Source: Dactylosporangium fulvum (GTDB taxonomy: Bacteria > Actinomycetota > Actinomycetes > Mycobacteriales > Micromonosporaceae). From it: 64,000 bases of DNA. Shown here piece by piece: positions 43,612-51,318 of the stretch. Position numbers and translations under genes: made by a program. Each line of letters begins with the position of its first letter. Position 1 is the first letter of the stretch. The stretch covers positions 2,628,501 through 2,692,500 of the forward strand of contig NZ_CP073720.1 in the NCBI RefSeq assembly GCF_025137375.1, read 5' to 3'. Under the pieces are notes generated by a model, which searched no databases, had not been told where the DNA came from, and worked only from the letters and a program-made list of their open reading frames with translations.

Positions 43612-44529
43612 CTAGGCGTTCCGCCACAGCACGGGGCAGAACTCGGGATCTGCGTAGTCCGGTCGGCCGTCCGCGGTGCGGCGGACCAGCACGTCGTGGT
43701 TGTAGGTCACGACGTCCCCGTCGGAGAGGTGGTACCGGCGGTACTCGTTGTCGCCGGGCTGCAGGTGGAACGAGATCGCCCGGCGGGGGCGAGGGCTCAC
43801 GTTCGGGCCGCTGCCGTGGTAGGTCCGGCAGTGGTGGAAGCTCATGTGTCCCTTGGGGATGATCATCGGGACCTTGCGCACCTCGGCGTGGTTGTGCGTC
43901 GCGTTCTCCGTGAGCATCCGGTCGAGGTCGGTGTTGTCCCGGTCGGCGAAGTGCCGCGTTGTCGTGTCGTCGGCGCCGATCTCCTCCCACCGGTGGGAGC
44001 CGTCGACCATCGTGATCGTGCCCAGCTCCACGTCGCAGTCGTGGAACGGGATGAACGCGGTGAGCATGTCGTCGGACGTGCACGACTGCCAGTAGTGGCG
44101 GTCGAAGTGCCACGGCACCACGTTCGACGGCTCACCCGCGATCGGCGGCTTGTAGATGAGCGTCGACTGGAACACCCGGATCTCGTCGGCCCGCGCCAGG
44201 CGCGCGGCGACCGCACCGACGATGGGCTTGCGCAGGATCCGCGCGATGTCGTCGCTCTCGTAGTGGATGTAGTCGTTGTGGCGCTGGACGGCGCCCTTCG
44301 ACGGCTCCCAGTAGGCCAGCCGCGGCGGCCGCTCCGGCAGGGTGCGCGAGCGCTCACCGGCGTAGAAGCGCTCACTCGCCGCGACCAGCTCGTCGACCTC
44401 CTCGTCGGTGAAGAGCTTGCGGGTGAGGTACCACCCGCTGCGGGCATACGCCTCGACCTCATCGTCGGTCGGCAGGAGCGACCGCTCCTCCTCCGACAGG
44501 CGGAAGGCCTGTGTCACCGAGATGGTCAC
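43612..44529 (-). CDS. PhyH-family Fe(II)/2-oxoglutarate dioxygenase
   Basis: A 305-residue phytanoyl-CoA-hydroxylase-like enzyme with the iron ligands His141-x-Asp143 (PWHFDRHYW) and His238 (TYHGSGPN), and the 2-oxoglutarate Arg in RPRRAISFH. Members hydroxylate or halogenate carrier- or CoA-bound substrates and free amino acids; there is no halogenase-type replacement of the Asp, so hydroxylation is expected. The GTG start overlaps the HmaS stop. The substrate is unknown. Confidence 0.85.
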   Translation of the reverse strand: MTISVTQAFRLSEEERSLLPTDDEVEAYARSGWYLTRKLFTDEEVDELVAASERFYAGERSRTLPERPPRLAYWEPSKGAVQRHNDYIHYESDDIARILRKPIVGAVAARLARADEIRVFQSTLIYKPPIAGEPSNVVPWHFDRHYWQSCTSDDMLTAFIPFHDCDVELGTITMVDGSHRWEEIGADDTTTRHFADRDNTDLDRMLTENATHNHAEVRKVPMIIPKGHMSFHHCRTYHGSGPNVSPRPRRAISFHLQPGDNEYRRYHLSDGDVVTYNHDVLVRRTADGRPDYADPEFCPVLWRNA

Positions 44530-45629
44530 AATGCTGTCCCTTCAGACAAGGTGGTGTTGCGCACGGCTGCCAGCTCGCGCTCCTTGGCCGCGTACAGGGC
44601 CGGGATGTTGCTCGTGCCGAACGTCCGCGCGCCGTGTCGGTCGATGAGTTCGTTGAAGTACGTGCGCCGGATGTGCGTCGACTTGGCGAAGATCTGGTAC
44701 ATCTGGCCCCAGTGGTCGCGGTCCACGAGGATGCCCAGCGGGCTCAGCTGCTCGACCGGGACGTCGACGGCGCCGAGGCGCGCATCGAGCATCTCGTAGT
44801 AGCTGGCCGGGGTCTGCGCGAACTCGACGCCGCGCTCGCTCAGGGTGCGCACGGCCCGGACGATGTCGTGCGTGCTGAAGGCGATGTGCTGCACGCCGGG
44901 GCCCTCGTGCCAGGACAGGAAGTCGTCGATCTGCCCGGCGCGGCGGCTCAGGTCCGGCTGGATCAGCGTGAACGTGACGCCGCCCGAAGGGCTCTGCACC
45001 ACCTTCGAGTGCATGCCCTGCTCGCCGACCTCGATGTACTCCTGGAAGATCATGCTGAAGCCGAAGACCTGCTCGTAGTACCGCACCGTCGGGTCGAGGT
45101 CGCCCGCCTGGAGACAGATCGCGGCGTGGTCGATGGTGTGCAGCAGGTCGTCGTCGGTAGGGCCCGCCGGCGCCGCCGACATGTCGATCGCACCCGGCAG
45201 GAACCGCTCCCGCGTCGCCGGGTCGCGCTGGACCAGCCGGTGCGTCACGTCGCCGAACCCGGACACCTCCGCGATCACCACCGTCGCGTCGCCGTCGGTC
45301 AGGCGGCGCGGCGCCTCGATCGGCGTCGCGCCCTTCGCGACCGCCTCGGCGAACGCCGCCTCGACGTCGGTGCAGCCGAACGCGACGACCGCCACGCCGT
45401 CGCCGTGCTGGGCGACGTAACGGCTCGCCCGGTGCCCTCCGCTGAGCCCGGAGGTGAGCAGGACCCGGATGTCGCGCTGACCCAGCAGCACGCTGCGCTG
45501 ACCCGCGAGGCCGGTCTCCGGGCCGCCCTGCCCGTAGACGTGGAAGCCGTACGCGGCGCACAGCTGGTGCGCCGCCTGGCGTGCGTCGCCGACGTGCAGC
45601 TCGATGTGGTCGGTGTCGAGGATTTCCAT
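44526..45629 (-). CDS. hmaS: 4-hydroxymandelate synthase
   Basis: A 367-residue member of the HPPD/HmaS family of non-haem iron dioxygenases. Ligands are His168 (TIDHAAICL), His248 (GVQHIAF) and Glu327 (RTYFNELIDR). HmaS-like stretches include VVQSPSGGVTFTLIQPD, GQIDDFLSWHEGPGVQHIAFST and FGTSNIPALYAA. HmaS converts 4-hydroxyphenylpyruvate to (S)-4-hydroxymandelate, the first step to 4-hydroxyphenylglycine. HPPD (tyrosine breakdown) is the alternative, but the hydroxy-acid oxidase and HpgT-like genes 10 kb away complete the hydroxyphenylglycine route. It lies within the long operon. Confidence 0.88.
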   Translation of the reverse strand: MEILDTDHIELHVGDARQAAHQLCAAYGFHVYGQGGPETGLAGQRSVLLGQRDIRVLLTSGLSGGHRASRYVAQHGDGVAVVAFGCTDVEAAFAEAVAKGATPIEAPRRLTDGDATVVIAEVSGFGDVTHRLVQRDPATRERFLPGAIDMSAAPAGPTDDDLLHTIDHAAICLQAGDLDPTVRYYEQVFGFSMIFQEYIEVGEQGMHSKVVQSPSGGVTFTLIQPDLSRRAGQIDDFLSWHEGPGVQHIAFSTHDIVRAVRTLSERGVEFAQTPASYYEMLDARLGAVDVPVEQLSPLGILVDRDHWGQMYQIFAKSTHIRRTYFNELIDRHGARTFGTSNIPALYAAKERELAAVRNTTLSEGTAL

Positions 45630-45674
45630 TGCCTGCTTCCCTTTCGGGGTTCTGTTCGGGCTCGTGTCCGGGCG

Positions 45675-46928
45675 TTATCCGGCCTTGGTCCACGCCGAGG
45701 TGGGCGGCCCGAACACAAGGCTGACGTTGTGTCCGCCGAACCCGAACGAGTTGGACAGGACGTGACCCACCTGCGCGTGACGGGGTTCGGTCAGGTGGTC
45801 GACGTCGCAGGCCGGGTCGGGCTCGTCGAGGTTGTGCGTGGGCGGCAGCAGCCCGCGGCGCATGGCGTGCACCGCGACCGCCGCCTCCACCACCCCGGAG
45901 GCGCCGAGCATGTGCCCGGTGACGCCCTTGGTCGAGCTGACCGGCGGGGTGCCGGCACCGAACACCGATCGGATGGCCGTGGCCTCGGCGACGTCGCCGA
46001 GCTTGGTGCTGGTGCCGTGCGCGTTCACGTAGCCGATGTCGCCCGGCTCGAGGCCGGCGTCGGCGATGGCCCGGCTCATGCACGCCGCGGCCGCGGAGCC
46101 GTCGGGTCGCGGTGTCGTCGGGTGGTGGGCGTCGTTCGTGGCGCCCCAGCCGACCAGGTCGGCGTAGCGGGCGGCGCGGCGCGCCTCGGCGTGCTCGGTG
46201 CGCTCCAGGACGAAGACCCCGGCGCCCTCGCCGAGCACCAGGCCGTTGCGGCGCCGGTCGAACGGGCGGCTCGCCTCGGTCGGGTCGGCCCAGCCGCGGG
46301 CGAGCGCGCGGGCGTTGCCGAAGGTGTCGGCGAGCGTGGGGAACAGCGGGGCCTCGCTGCAGCCGCAGACGACGACGTCGGCCTCACCGGCGCGCAGCAG
46401 GCGCAGGCCCTCGCCGACCGACTGGGCGCCGGCCGCGCAGGCGGTGCCGATGGAGGAGCTGTACCCCCGGAAGCCGTACTTCATGGCCACCCGGGCGGCA
46501 CCCATGTTCGGCAGCATGCCGGGCAGCAGGTACGGGCTGACGCCCAGACGGCCCTTCTCCGCCCGCAGCACGGCCTGCGTGTCGAGCGTCGCCAGGCCGC
46601 CGGTGCCGGACAGGATGACCGCGACCCGGTAGGGGTCGACGTCCCGGCCGACCTCGATCCCCGCGTCGGCGAGCGCGTACTCGGCGGCCTTGAGGGCCAT
46701 CACGATGTACCGGTCGACGACCCGTGTCTCGGGTGCCGGCAGGACGGTCGTCGGGTCGATCGGCGGGCCGAACGCGGCGACGTCGACCGAACCGGCCAGC
46801 GGGTGGTCCGCCGGCGGCTTCCGGAGCCCGGACCGGCCCTCACACATCGCGTCGAAGACCTCGGCGGCGGTACTGCCGACGGACGTCACCAGCCCGATCC
46901 CGGTGAGCGCGGCGCTTCGTGTCGTCAT
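45675..46928 (-). CDS. Beta-ketoacyl-ACP synthase (KSalpha/FabF type)
   Basis: A 417-residue ketosynthase with the complete Cys-His-His triad: Cys164 (GTACAAGAQS), His304 (NAHGTST) and His339 (GVTGHMLGASG), ending SNSFGFGGHN. It catalyses decarboxylative condensation of a malonyl unit onto a carrier-bound acyl chain. It is discrete, as in type II systems. The ATG overlaps the stop of the half-size ketosynthase-like protein, which may be its partner. Confidence 0.92.
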   Translation of the reverse strand: MTTRSAALTGIGLVTSVGSTAAEVFDAMCEGRSGLRKPPADHPLAGSVDVAAFGPPIDPTTVLPAPETRVVDRYIVMALKAAEYALADAGIEVGRDVDPYRVAVILSGTGGLATLDTQAVLRAEKGRLGVSPYLLPGMLPNMGAARVAMKYGFRGYSSSIGTACAAGAQSVGEGLRLLRAGEADVVVCGCSEAPLFPTLADTFGNARALARGWADPTEASRPFDRRRNGLVLGEGAGVFVLERTEHAEARRAARYADLVGWGATNDAHHPTTPRPDGSAAAACMSRAIADAGLEPGDIGYVNAHGTSTKLGDVAEATAIRSVFGAGTPPVSSTKGVTGHMLGASGVVEAAVAVHAMRRGLLPPTHNLDEPDPACDVDHLTEPRHAQVGHVLSNSFGFGGHNVSLVFGPPTSAWTKAG

Positions 46929-47476
46929 GTCGTACCTCCTGCGTCGGCCACCAGCACCGCGGCGGCGGTCTCGTGCCCAGTGGTGTCGTGCCGCACCTCG
47001 ACGAGCAGCACCTCGCCGGCGTCGCCGTCGGCGAGCAGCAGCCGCGCCGCGTCGAGCCCGGATGCGGTGTCGCCGACGCAGGCCACCGGCCCGGTCAGCC
47101 CCCACCGGGCGGCGATGTGCCCGGCGACCGCGTTCGGCACGGACTGGAAGAAAAACAGCGGCCCGACCCGCCCGCCCCGGTCGACCGTCTCGGCGACGTG
47201 GGCCGCACTGGCGACGTCGCCGAGGGCGCTCACGAGGACGATCCCGGTCGTCGGCGGGCCGTCGCCGGTGGAAGCGCTTTCCGGGCGGCGCTGGAGGCAG
47301 CGGCCGGCAACCGCCGCGACGAGCGGGTTGAAGGCCGAGTGGATGAACCCGGCCAGGGCGGGCGGCCGCTCGTCGCCCGGCTCCGGCCACCCGGCCGCCG
47401 CGACCACGGCGAACCCGGTCCGGGCCGCCTCCGCGGTGAGCGGGACGAGATCCTCGACGACAAAAGGCTCGGTCAC
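46925..47476 (-). CDS. Half-size ketosynthase-like protein without catalytic cysteine
   Basis: A 183-residue protein corresponding to only the N-terminal half of a ketosynthase (HSAFNPLVAAVAGRCLQRRP; FFFQSVPNAVAGHIAARWGL; ACVGDTASGLDAARLLL). The elbow where Cys is expected reads GDTASG, so it cannot catalyse condensation. It resembles the small ketosynthase-like N-terminal family (pfam13723 type) found in aryl-polyene-type clusters. A role as a partner or chain-length factor of the adjacent KS is an inference. GTG 47476 has a GGTAGGG ribosome site. Confidence 0.75.
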   Translation of the reverse strand: MTEPFVVEDLVPLTAEAARTGFAVVAAAGWPEPGDERPPALAGFIHSAFNPLVAAVAGRCLQRRPESASTGDGPPTTGIVLVSALGDVASAAHVAETVDRGGRVGPLFFFQSVPNAVAGHIAARWGLTGPVACVGDTASGLDAARLLLADGDAGEVLLVEVRHDTTGHETAAAVLVADAGGTT

Positions 47477-47540
47477 GCCGCCCTACCTTGAAAACCCGAG
47501 ACGGAGCAGCACCATGCCCGCCTCCGTTGCGCTCCGGCGG

Positions 47541-48692
47541 TCATGGTGCCCCCAGCAGCAGGGCGGTGTTCGCGCCGCCGAAGGCCGCGTTGAGGGTCAG
47601 CGCGTAGGCCGGGGCGGCGGGACTCGGGTGGTCGAGCACCAGGTTCAGCCGGCACTCGTCGTCCGCGGCGAGGAAGCCGGCGTTCACCGGCAGCCGCCCG
47701 CTGTTCAGCGCGTGCAGCGTCACGACGAGCTCCAGCACGCCGGAGGCCTCGAGGGCCTGGCCGTGCAGGGCCTTCGTCGACGAGACCGGCACCGCGGCGC
47801 CGTGCTCGCCGAGCGCGGTGTGCAGCGCCTTCGTCTCCGCCGCGTCGCTCTGCGCGGTGCCGGAGCCGTGGGCGTTGACGTAGCCGACCGCCTCGGGTGC
47901 GATCCCGCCCCGCTGGAGCGCGGCGGTGACCGCCCGGGCCATGCCACGGCCCTCGGGGTGCGGCTGACAGGGGTGGTACGCGTCGCCGGCGCGCCCCCAC
48001 CCGGCGAGCCGAGCGAGCACGGGCGCGCCGCGGTCCCGGGCGGCGGTCGCCGACTCGACGACGACCGCGCCGGCGCCGTCGCCGAGCAGCAGGCCGCGCC
48101 GGCCGCTGGAGAACGGCCGCACCTGCCCGTCGGTGGACAGCGCACGCCCGGCGTCGAACAGCGCGAACTGGTCGGCGTCGACGAGGTAGCCGCCGGCGAC
48201 CACGATCCGTTCCGCCTCGCCGCGGGCGACGAGCGCCGCCGCGTCGGCGACGGCCGTGCTCGCCGCGACACACGCCGACGTGTAGGCGCGGACGGCGGCG
48301 CCCAGTCCCGCGTGTTCGCCGAGCGCCGCCGCGAACGCGGTGCTGCCGTGGCCCGCCCGGTCCGCCGCGGCGGACCGGGCCAGGTGCGGGTCGCCGTGCA
48401 CGGCGAGGAACAGCGGCGCGCCGGCCCGCTGAGCGGTGCTCAGCTTCGCCTCGTCGCACGCCTCGTCGAGCAGTTCGGCCAGTTCGTCGGCGAGGACCGG
48501 CGAGCCGGGAGCGGCCGCAGCCACCCCGACCCGCCGGCCGCTCACGTCGAAGCGGTCCACCGGCGCGAACGCGGGTGTGCCGGCGTCGAGCCCGTCGGCG
48601 AGGGCGGTCATGCCCCGCCCGAACGCGCTCAGCACGGCGGCGCCGGTGAGTACGATCTCCTCAGGGCCGCGCCGAGCAGCCAAGACGGTCAT
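47541..48692 (-). CDS. Second beta-ketoacyl-ACP synthase
   Basis: A 383-residue ketosynthase, shorter than usual FabF (about 410) through a compressed N-terminal half. The triad is Cys141 (YTSACVAAS), His275 (NAHGSGT) and His310 (TKALHGQALEASG), so unlike a chain-length factor it retains its cysteine and should be active. Its start ATG overlaps the carrier-protein stop. Two Cys-containing ketosynthases in one operon suggest two different condensation steps. Confidence 0.88.
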   Translation of the reverse strand: MTVLAARRGPEEIVLTGAAVLSAFGRGMTALADGLDAGTPAFAPVDRFDVSGRRVGVAAAAPGSPVLADELAELLDEACDEAKLSTAQRAGAPLFLAVHGDPHLARSAAADRAGHGSTAFAAALGEHAGLGAAVRAYTSACVAASTAVADAAALVARGEAERIVVAGGYLVDADQFALFDAGRALSTDGQVRPFSSGRRGLLLGDGAGAVVVESATAARDRGAPVLARLAGWGRAGDAYHPCQPHPEGRGMARAVTAALQRGGIAPEAVGYVNAHGSGTAQSDAAETKALHTALGEHGAAVPVSSTKALHGQALEASGVLELVVTLHALNSGRLPVNAGFLAADDECRLNLVLDHPSPAAPAYALTLNAAFGGANTALLLGAP

Positions 48693-48928
48693 CGCGAGCT
48701 CGTCTCCACCCGCAGTGCTTGCAGGACCTCGACGGCACCGGTCACCGTGGACATCCGGGCGAGGTCCTCGTCGGAGAGGTCGAGCGGCGTGCCGTAGTGC
48801 TGCTCGAGCTGGTGGACGAGCCATGCCAGCTCGAGCGAGTCGATCCCCTCGGCGATGTCCTCAGGACGCCGGTCGCCGTAGGTGGCGAGCATCGCGAGGA
48901 CATCGTCGCGGTCTGGTGCAGCGGCCAC
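48689..48928 (-). CDS. Acyl carrier protein
   Basis: A 79-residue discrete carrier protein with the attachment serine Ser31 in AEGIDSLELAWLVHQLEQHYG. The GTG start is directly after the stop of the upstream carrier gene. It overlaps the second ketosynthase by four bases (ATGA), so the two are likely made in equal amounts. Confidence 0.88.
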   Translation of the reverse strand: MAAAPDRDDVLAMLATYGDRRPEDIAEGIDSLELAWLVHQLEQHYGTPLDLSDEDLARMSTVTGAVEVLQALRVETSSR

Positions 48929-48930
48929 GC

Positions 48931-49209
48931 TCAGCTGCCCGCCGTGGCGGCGGCGGCCCGGCGCTCGGCGACGGCGCCGATGAACTCGCCGACGGTCATG
49001 CCGGCCAGCTTCTCCGCCTCGTCGTCGTCGAAGCGGACGCCGAACCGGTCCTCGACCCGGACCGCGAGCTCCGCCAGGGACAGCGACTCGAGGTCGGCGC
49101 CGGCCGGGCCGAGCGCGGTGTCGTCGTCGATGTCCTCGGTGCTGTAGTTCATCTCGGTCAGCGAGTCCAGTAAGAACTGGCGGATCTCGGCTGCGGTGCC
49201 ATCGTTCAT
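48931..49209 (-). CDS. Acyl carrier protein
   Basis: A 92-residue discrete carrier protein, strongly acidic, with the attachment serine Ser42 in GADLESLSLAELAVRVEDRFG. ATG 49209 overlaps the stop of the adenylating-enzyme gene. Two different carrier proteins in tandem suggest separate roles for starter loading and for extension. Confidence 0.92.
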   Translation of the reverse strand: MNDGTAAEIRQFLLDSLTEMNYSTEDIDDDTALGPAGADLESLSLAELAVRVEDRFGVRFDDDEAEKLAGMTVGEFIGAVAERRAAAATAGS

Positions 49210-50711
49210 CGCGAGGTGCTTCCTTCCTGGACGGATGCCGGCACGGCCGGGCCGGCCGCGCCATGGTGGCCATCGGTCACGTCTGGTGCCGGCCGCTGCG
49301 CCGGGACGACCGCGGGCTGCGCCGCGGCGCTCTTCTCGGCGGCCTCCACGAGGAGGGCGCGGTCGCGGACGAGCTTGCCGGTGGCGGTGCGCGGCAGCTG
49401 TTCGACGACCCGCAGCACGCGGGGCCGTTTGTACGCGGCGAGCCGCTCGGCGAGCTGCGCCTGCACAGCCGCGGCGGTCCCGTCCTCGCGCAGCGTCACG
49501 TACGCCTCGATCGCCTTGTCGTGCGTGACGACGGCGGCGGCGACGCCGGGCAGCGCGGCGAGGGTGTGCTCGACCTCGGTCAGGTCCACCTTGAGCCCGC
49601 CCACGGACACCTGCGAGTCGCGGCGGCCCTGGATGCGGAAGCGCCCGGTGGCCGGGTCGACCGTGCCGGCGTCCTTCGTGTGCAGCCAGCCGTCCGACCA
49701 GCGGGCCGGGTCGACGAGGCCGAGGTAGGGGGAGGCGGCCAGGGACACCAGCAGCTCGCCGGCCTCTTCGCGGACGCTGAGGCCGGGGGCCGGGGTGAGG
49801 AAGGGGCGGTGTTCGCCGAAGAGGTCGGTCGCGATGACCCCGACCTCGGTCATGCCGTACATGTTGCCGAGCCGGACGCCGTAGCGGTCGACGAAGCCGG
49901 CGTGGACCTCGGCGCGCACCAGTTCGCCGCCGGTGGTCATGCCGGTCAGCTGCGGCAGGGCGGGCGGGGTTTGCACCGAGGACAGCAGCTCGATGTGGAA
50001 GGGCACGCCGAGCAGGGTGGTGGGCTCCGGGCCGGCGGCGACGGTGGCGAGGATGCCGTCCGCGGTCATGCGGGCCGGGATCGCGACCTGGGCTCCGGCG
50101 TGCAGCCCGTACATGAGCCCGCCGACGAGGCCCAGCACGTGGACCATCGAGGCGAGGCAGACGATGCGCTCGCCGGTCTGGGGCACGCCGGCGCCGATCT
50201 TCGTGTAGCGCTCGAGCTCCTCGACGAGGTTCGCCGCGGTCCGCGCGATGACCTTCGAGGGGCCGGTCGAGCCGGAGCTGAGCTGGACCAGCGCGTGTGC
50301 GGTGCCGGACGGGCGGCCGGGGTACGTCGTCACCCGCTCCTCGACCTGCTGGAAGCCGCGCAGCGGTCCGCCGGAGGCGTGCTCGGCGGTGACGACGACC
50401 TGCGGGGCCAGCCGGTGCAGGGCGTTGTGGATCTCGTACGACGTGAGCCGGTGGTCCAGCAGGGCCGCCCGCGCGCCGATCCGCCAGCAGGCCAGCAGGT
50501 TGGTGACGAACGTGAGCGACGGTGCGAGGCACAGGACGGCGGAACCGCCCCTGACGAGGCCCGCGTTCGTCAGCACGGCCTGCTTCGCGGAGACGAGGCG
50601 GCGCAGGTCGGCGCGGGTGACGGGGGCGTCGAAGACCAGGGCGACCTGGTCGTCCGGGCCGGCCAGTAGTACCTCGTCGACCCACCGTGGGTCGAGGGCC
50701 TCCTCGGTCAC
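49206..50711 (-). CDS. AMP-forming acyl/aryl adenylating enzyme, first gene of the long operon
   Basis: A 501-residue ANL enzyme: the P-loop LVQLSSGSTGPSK, NMYGMTEVGV, WLHTKDAGTVDPATG (TKD replaces the usual TGD), GRRDSQVSVGGLKVDL and the catalytic Lys of PRTATGKLVRDR. GTG 50711 follows AAAGGGG. It is about 40 residues shorter than the ligase at 38418 and not closely similar, so the two should activate different acids. Its position directly before two carrier proteins points to direct loading onto carrier protein. The tail after residue 460 is Ala/Pro-rich and probably disordered. Confidence 0.88.
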   Translation of the reverse strand: MTEEALDPRWVDEVLLAGPDDQVALVFDAPVTRADLRRLVSAKQAVLTNAGLVRGGSAVLCLAPSLTFVTNLLACWRIGARAALLDHRLTSYEIHNALHRLAPQVVVTAEHASGGPLRGFQQVEERVTTYPGRPSGTAHALVQLSSGSTGPSKVIARTAANLVEELERYTKIGAGVPQTGERIVCLASMVHVLGLVGGLMYGLHAGAQVAIPARMTADGILATVAAGPEPTTLLGVPFHIELLSSVQTPPALPQLTGMTTGGELVRAEVHAGFVDRYGVRLGNMYGMTEVGVIATDLFGEHRPFLTPAPGLSVREEAGELLVSLAASPYLGLVDPARWSDGWLHTKDAGTVDPATGRFRIQGRRDSQVSVGGLKVDLTEVEHTLAALPGVAAAVVTHDKAIEAYVTLREDGTAAAVQAQLAERLAAYKRPRVLRVVEQLPRTATGKLVRDRALLVEAAEKSAAAQPAVVPAQRPAPDVTDGHHGAAGPAVPASVQEGSTSR

Positions 50712-51144
50712 CGGAACCCCTTTCCTCGTGACTTGCCCAGGGTTGAGCGGCTGACCGCCGGCCCGCGTTGGCCGACCGTCAGCGTGCACAACCCCCATGA
50801 ACACACTGCGAACGTCGAGGGCGGTCCCGTAAAGGCTCATCGACAAAGAGCAGGAAATAGGCACCTCGACTAGCCATAGACCTTACGCAATCAAGGCCGT
50901 TTTACAAGAGTGCGCAACCCGACCATGCAACGGGATGTCCGATCTGTCACGCGACCTCCCGCATAAAATCGTTTGGATCGATACGGACTGCATTTCACGA
51001 ACGGGGAGGTCAGCGCCGGTTGGGGGGACATGCGGCCGTCGCTCAATCGGACAATCAGGGACGGGACGGGTCAGGCCGTTCGGTACCGTCCGTAACCGTA
51101 TTCCCGAACGTGTGTTAGGGATATGCACCGCCGATATACCGATT

Positions 51145-51158
51145 CGCCATGTATGGCG
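51145..51158. promoter_or_regulatory. Palindrome CGCCAT-GT-ATGGCG
   Basis: A perfect 6-bp inverted repeat with a 2-base spacer lies about 60 bp upstream of the -35 of the methyltransferase promoter, within the shared divergent region. It is a candidate site for a cluster regulator; none is encoded in the window. Confidence 0.45.
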
Positions 51159-51217
51159 GTAAGCAGGCGGTCACCGGTGCCGGCCAGAACCGCAGATGAA
51201 CGGCTATCCGCAGCACA

Positions 51218-51248
51218 TTGACAAGCTTCCGCGCAGCGCCCATACAAT
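51218..51248 (+). promoter_or_regulatory. TTGACA-N19-TACAAT promoter
   Basis: TTGACA (51218-51223) and TACAAT (51243-51248) form a recognisable housekeeping-type promoter with a 19-base spacer. Transcription would begin near 51255, downstream of ATG 51196, which supports the GTG at 51319 as the methyltransferase start. Confidence 0.6.
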
Positions 51249-51318
51249 GGCCGGGCTCAACAAAGCCCTGTCCGGGCGCGTTCCCATCGCCGGTGATCCC
51301 ATTCGGAGATTTGCGACT

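Larger units (their letters stand above)
50712..51318. other. Divergent promoter region of the biosynthetic cluster
   Basis: About 600 bp, noticeably richer in A and T than its surroundings, separate the long minus-strand operon from the plus-strand methyltransferase unit. It contains a -35/-10 pair and a palindrome (separate entries). TTCGG/CCGAA half-sites occur around 51075-51110. Short frames here (for example 50883-51128, minus strand) lack ribosome sites and coding character, so I see no gene. Confidence 0.65.

Noticed and set aside
44511..48797. A 1428-codon open frame on the plus strand across the ketosynthase region
   Set aside because: It runs antisense to HmaS, two ketosynthases and a carrier protein with all motifs intact on the minus strand. 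The product is compositionally biased and has no recognisable domain.
50883..51128. An 81-codon frame on the minus strand in the divergent promoter region
   Set aside because: It has no ribosome site, unlikely composition for this genome, and overlaps the predicted regulatory region.
51196..51318. ATG 51196 as the methyltransferase start, adding 41 residues
   Set aside because: A TTGACA/TACAAT promoter lies downstream of this ATG, it has no ribosome site, and the extra residues do not match the family; GTG 51319 fits better.
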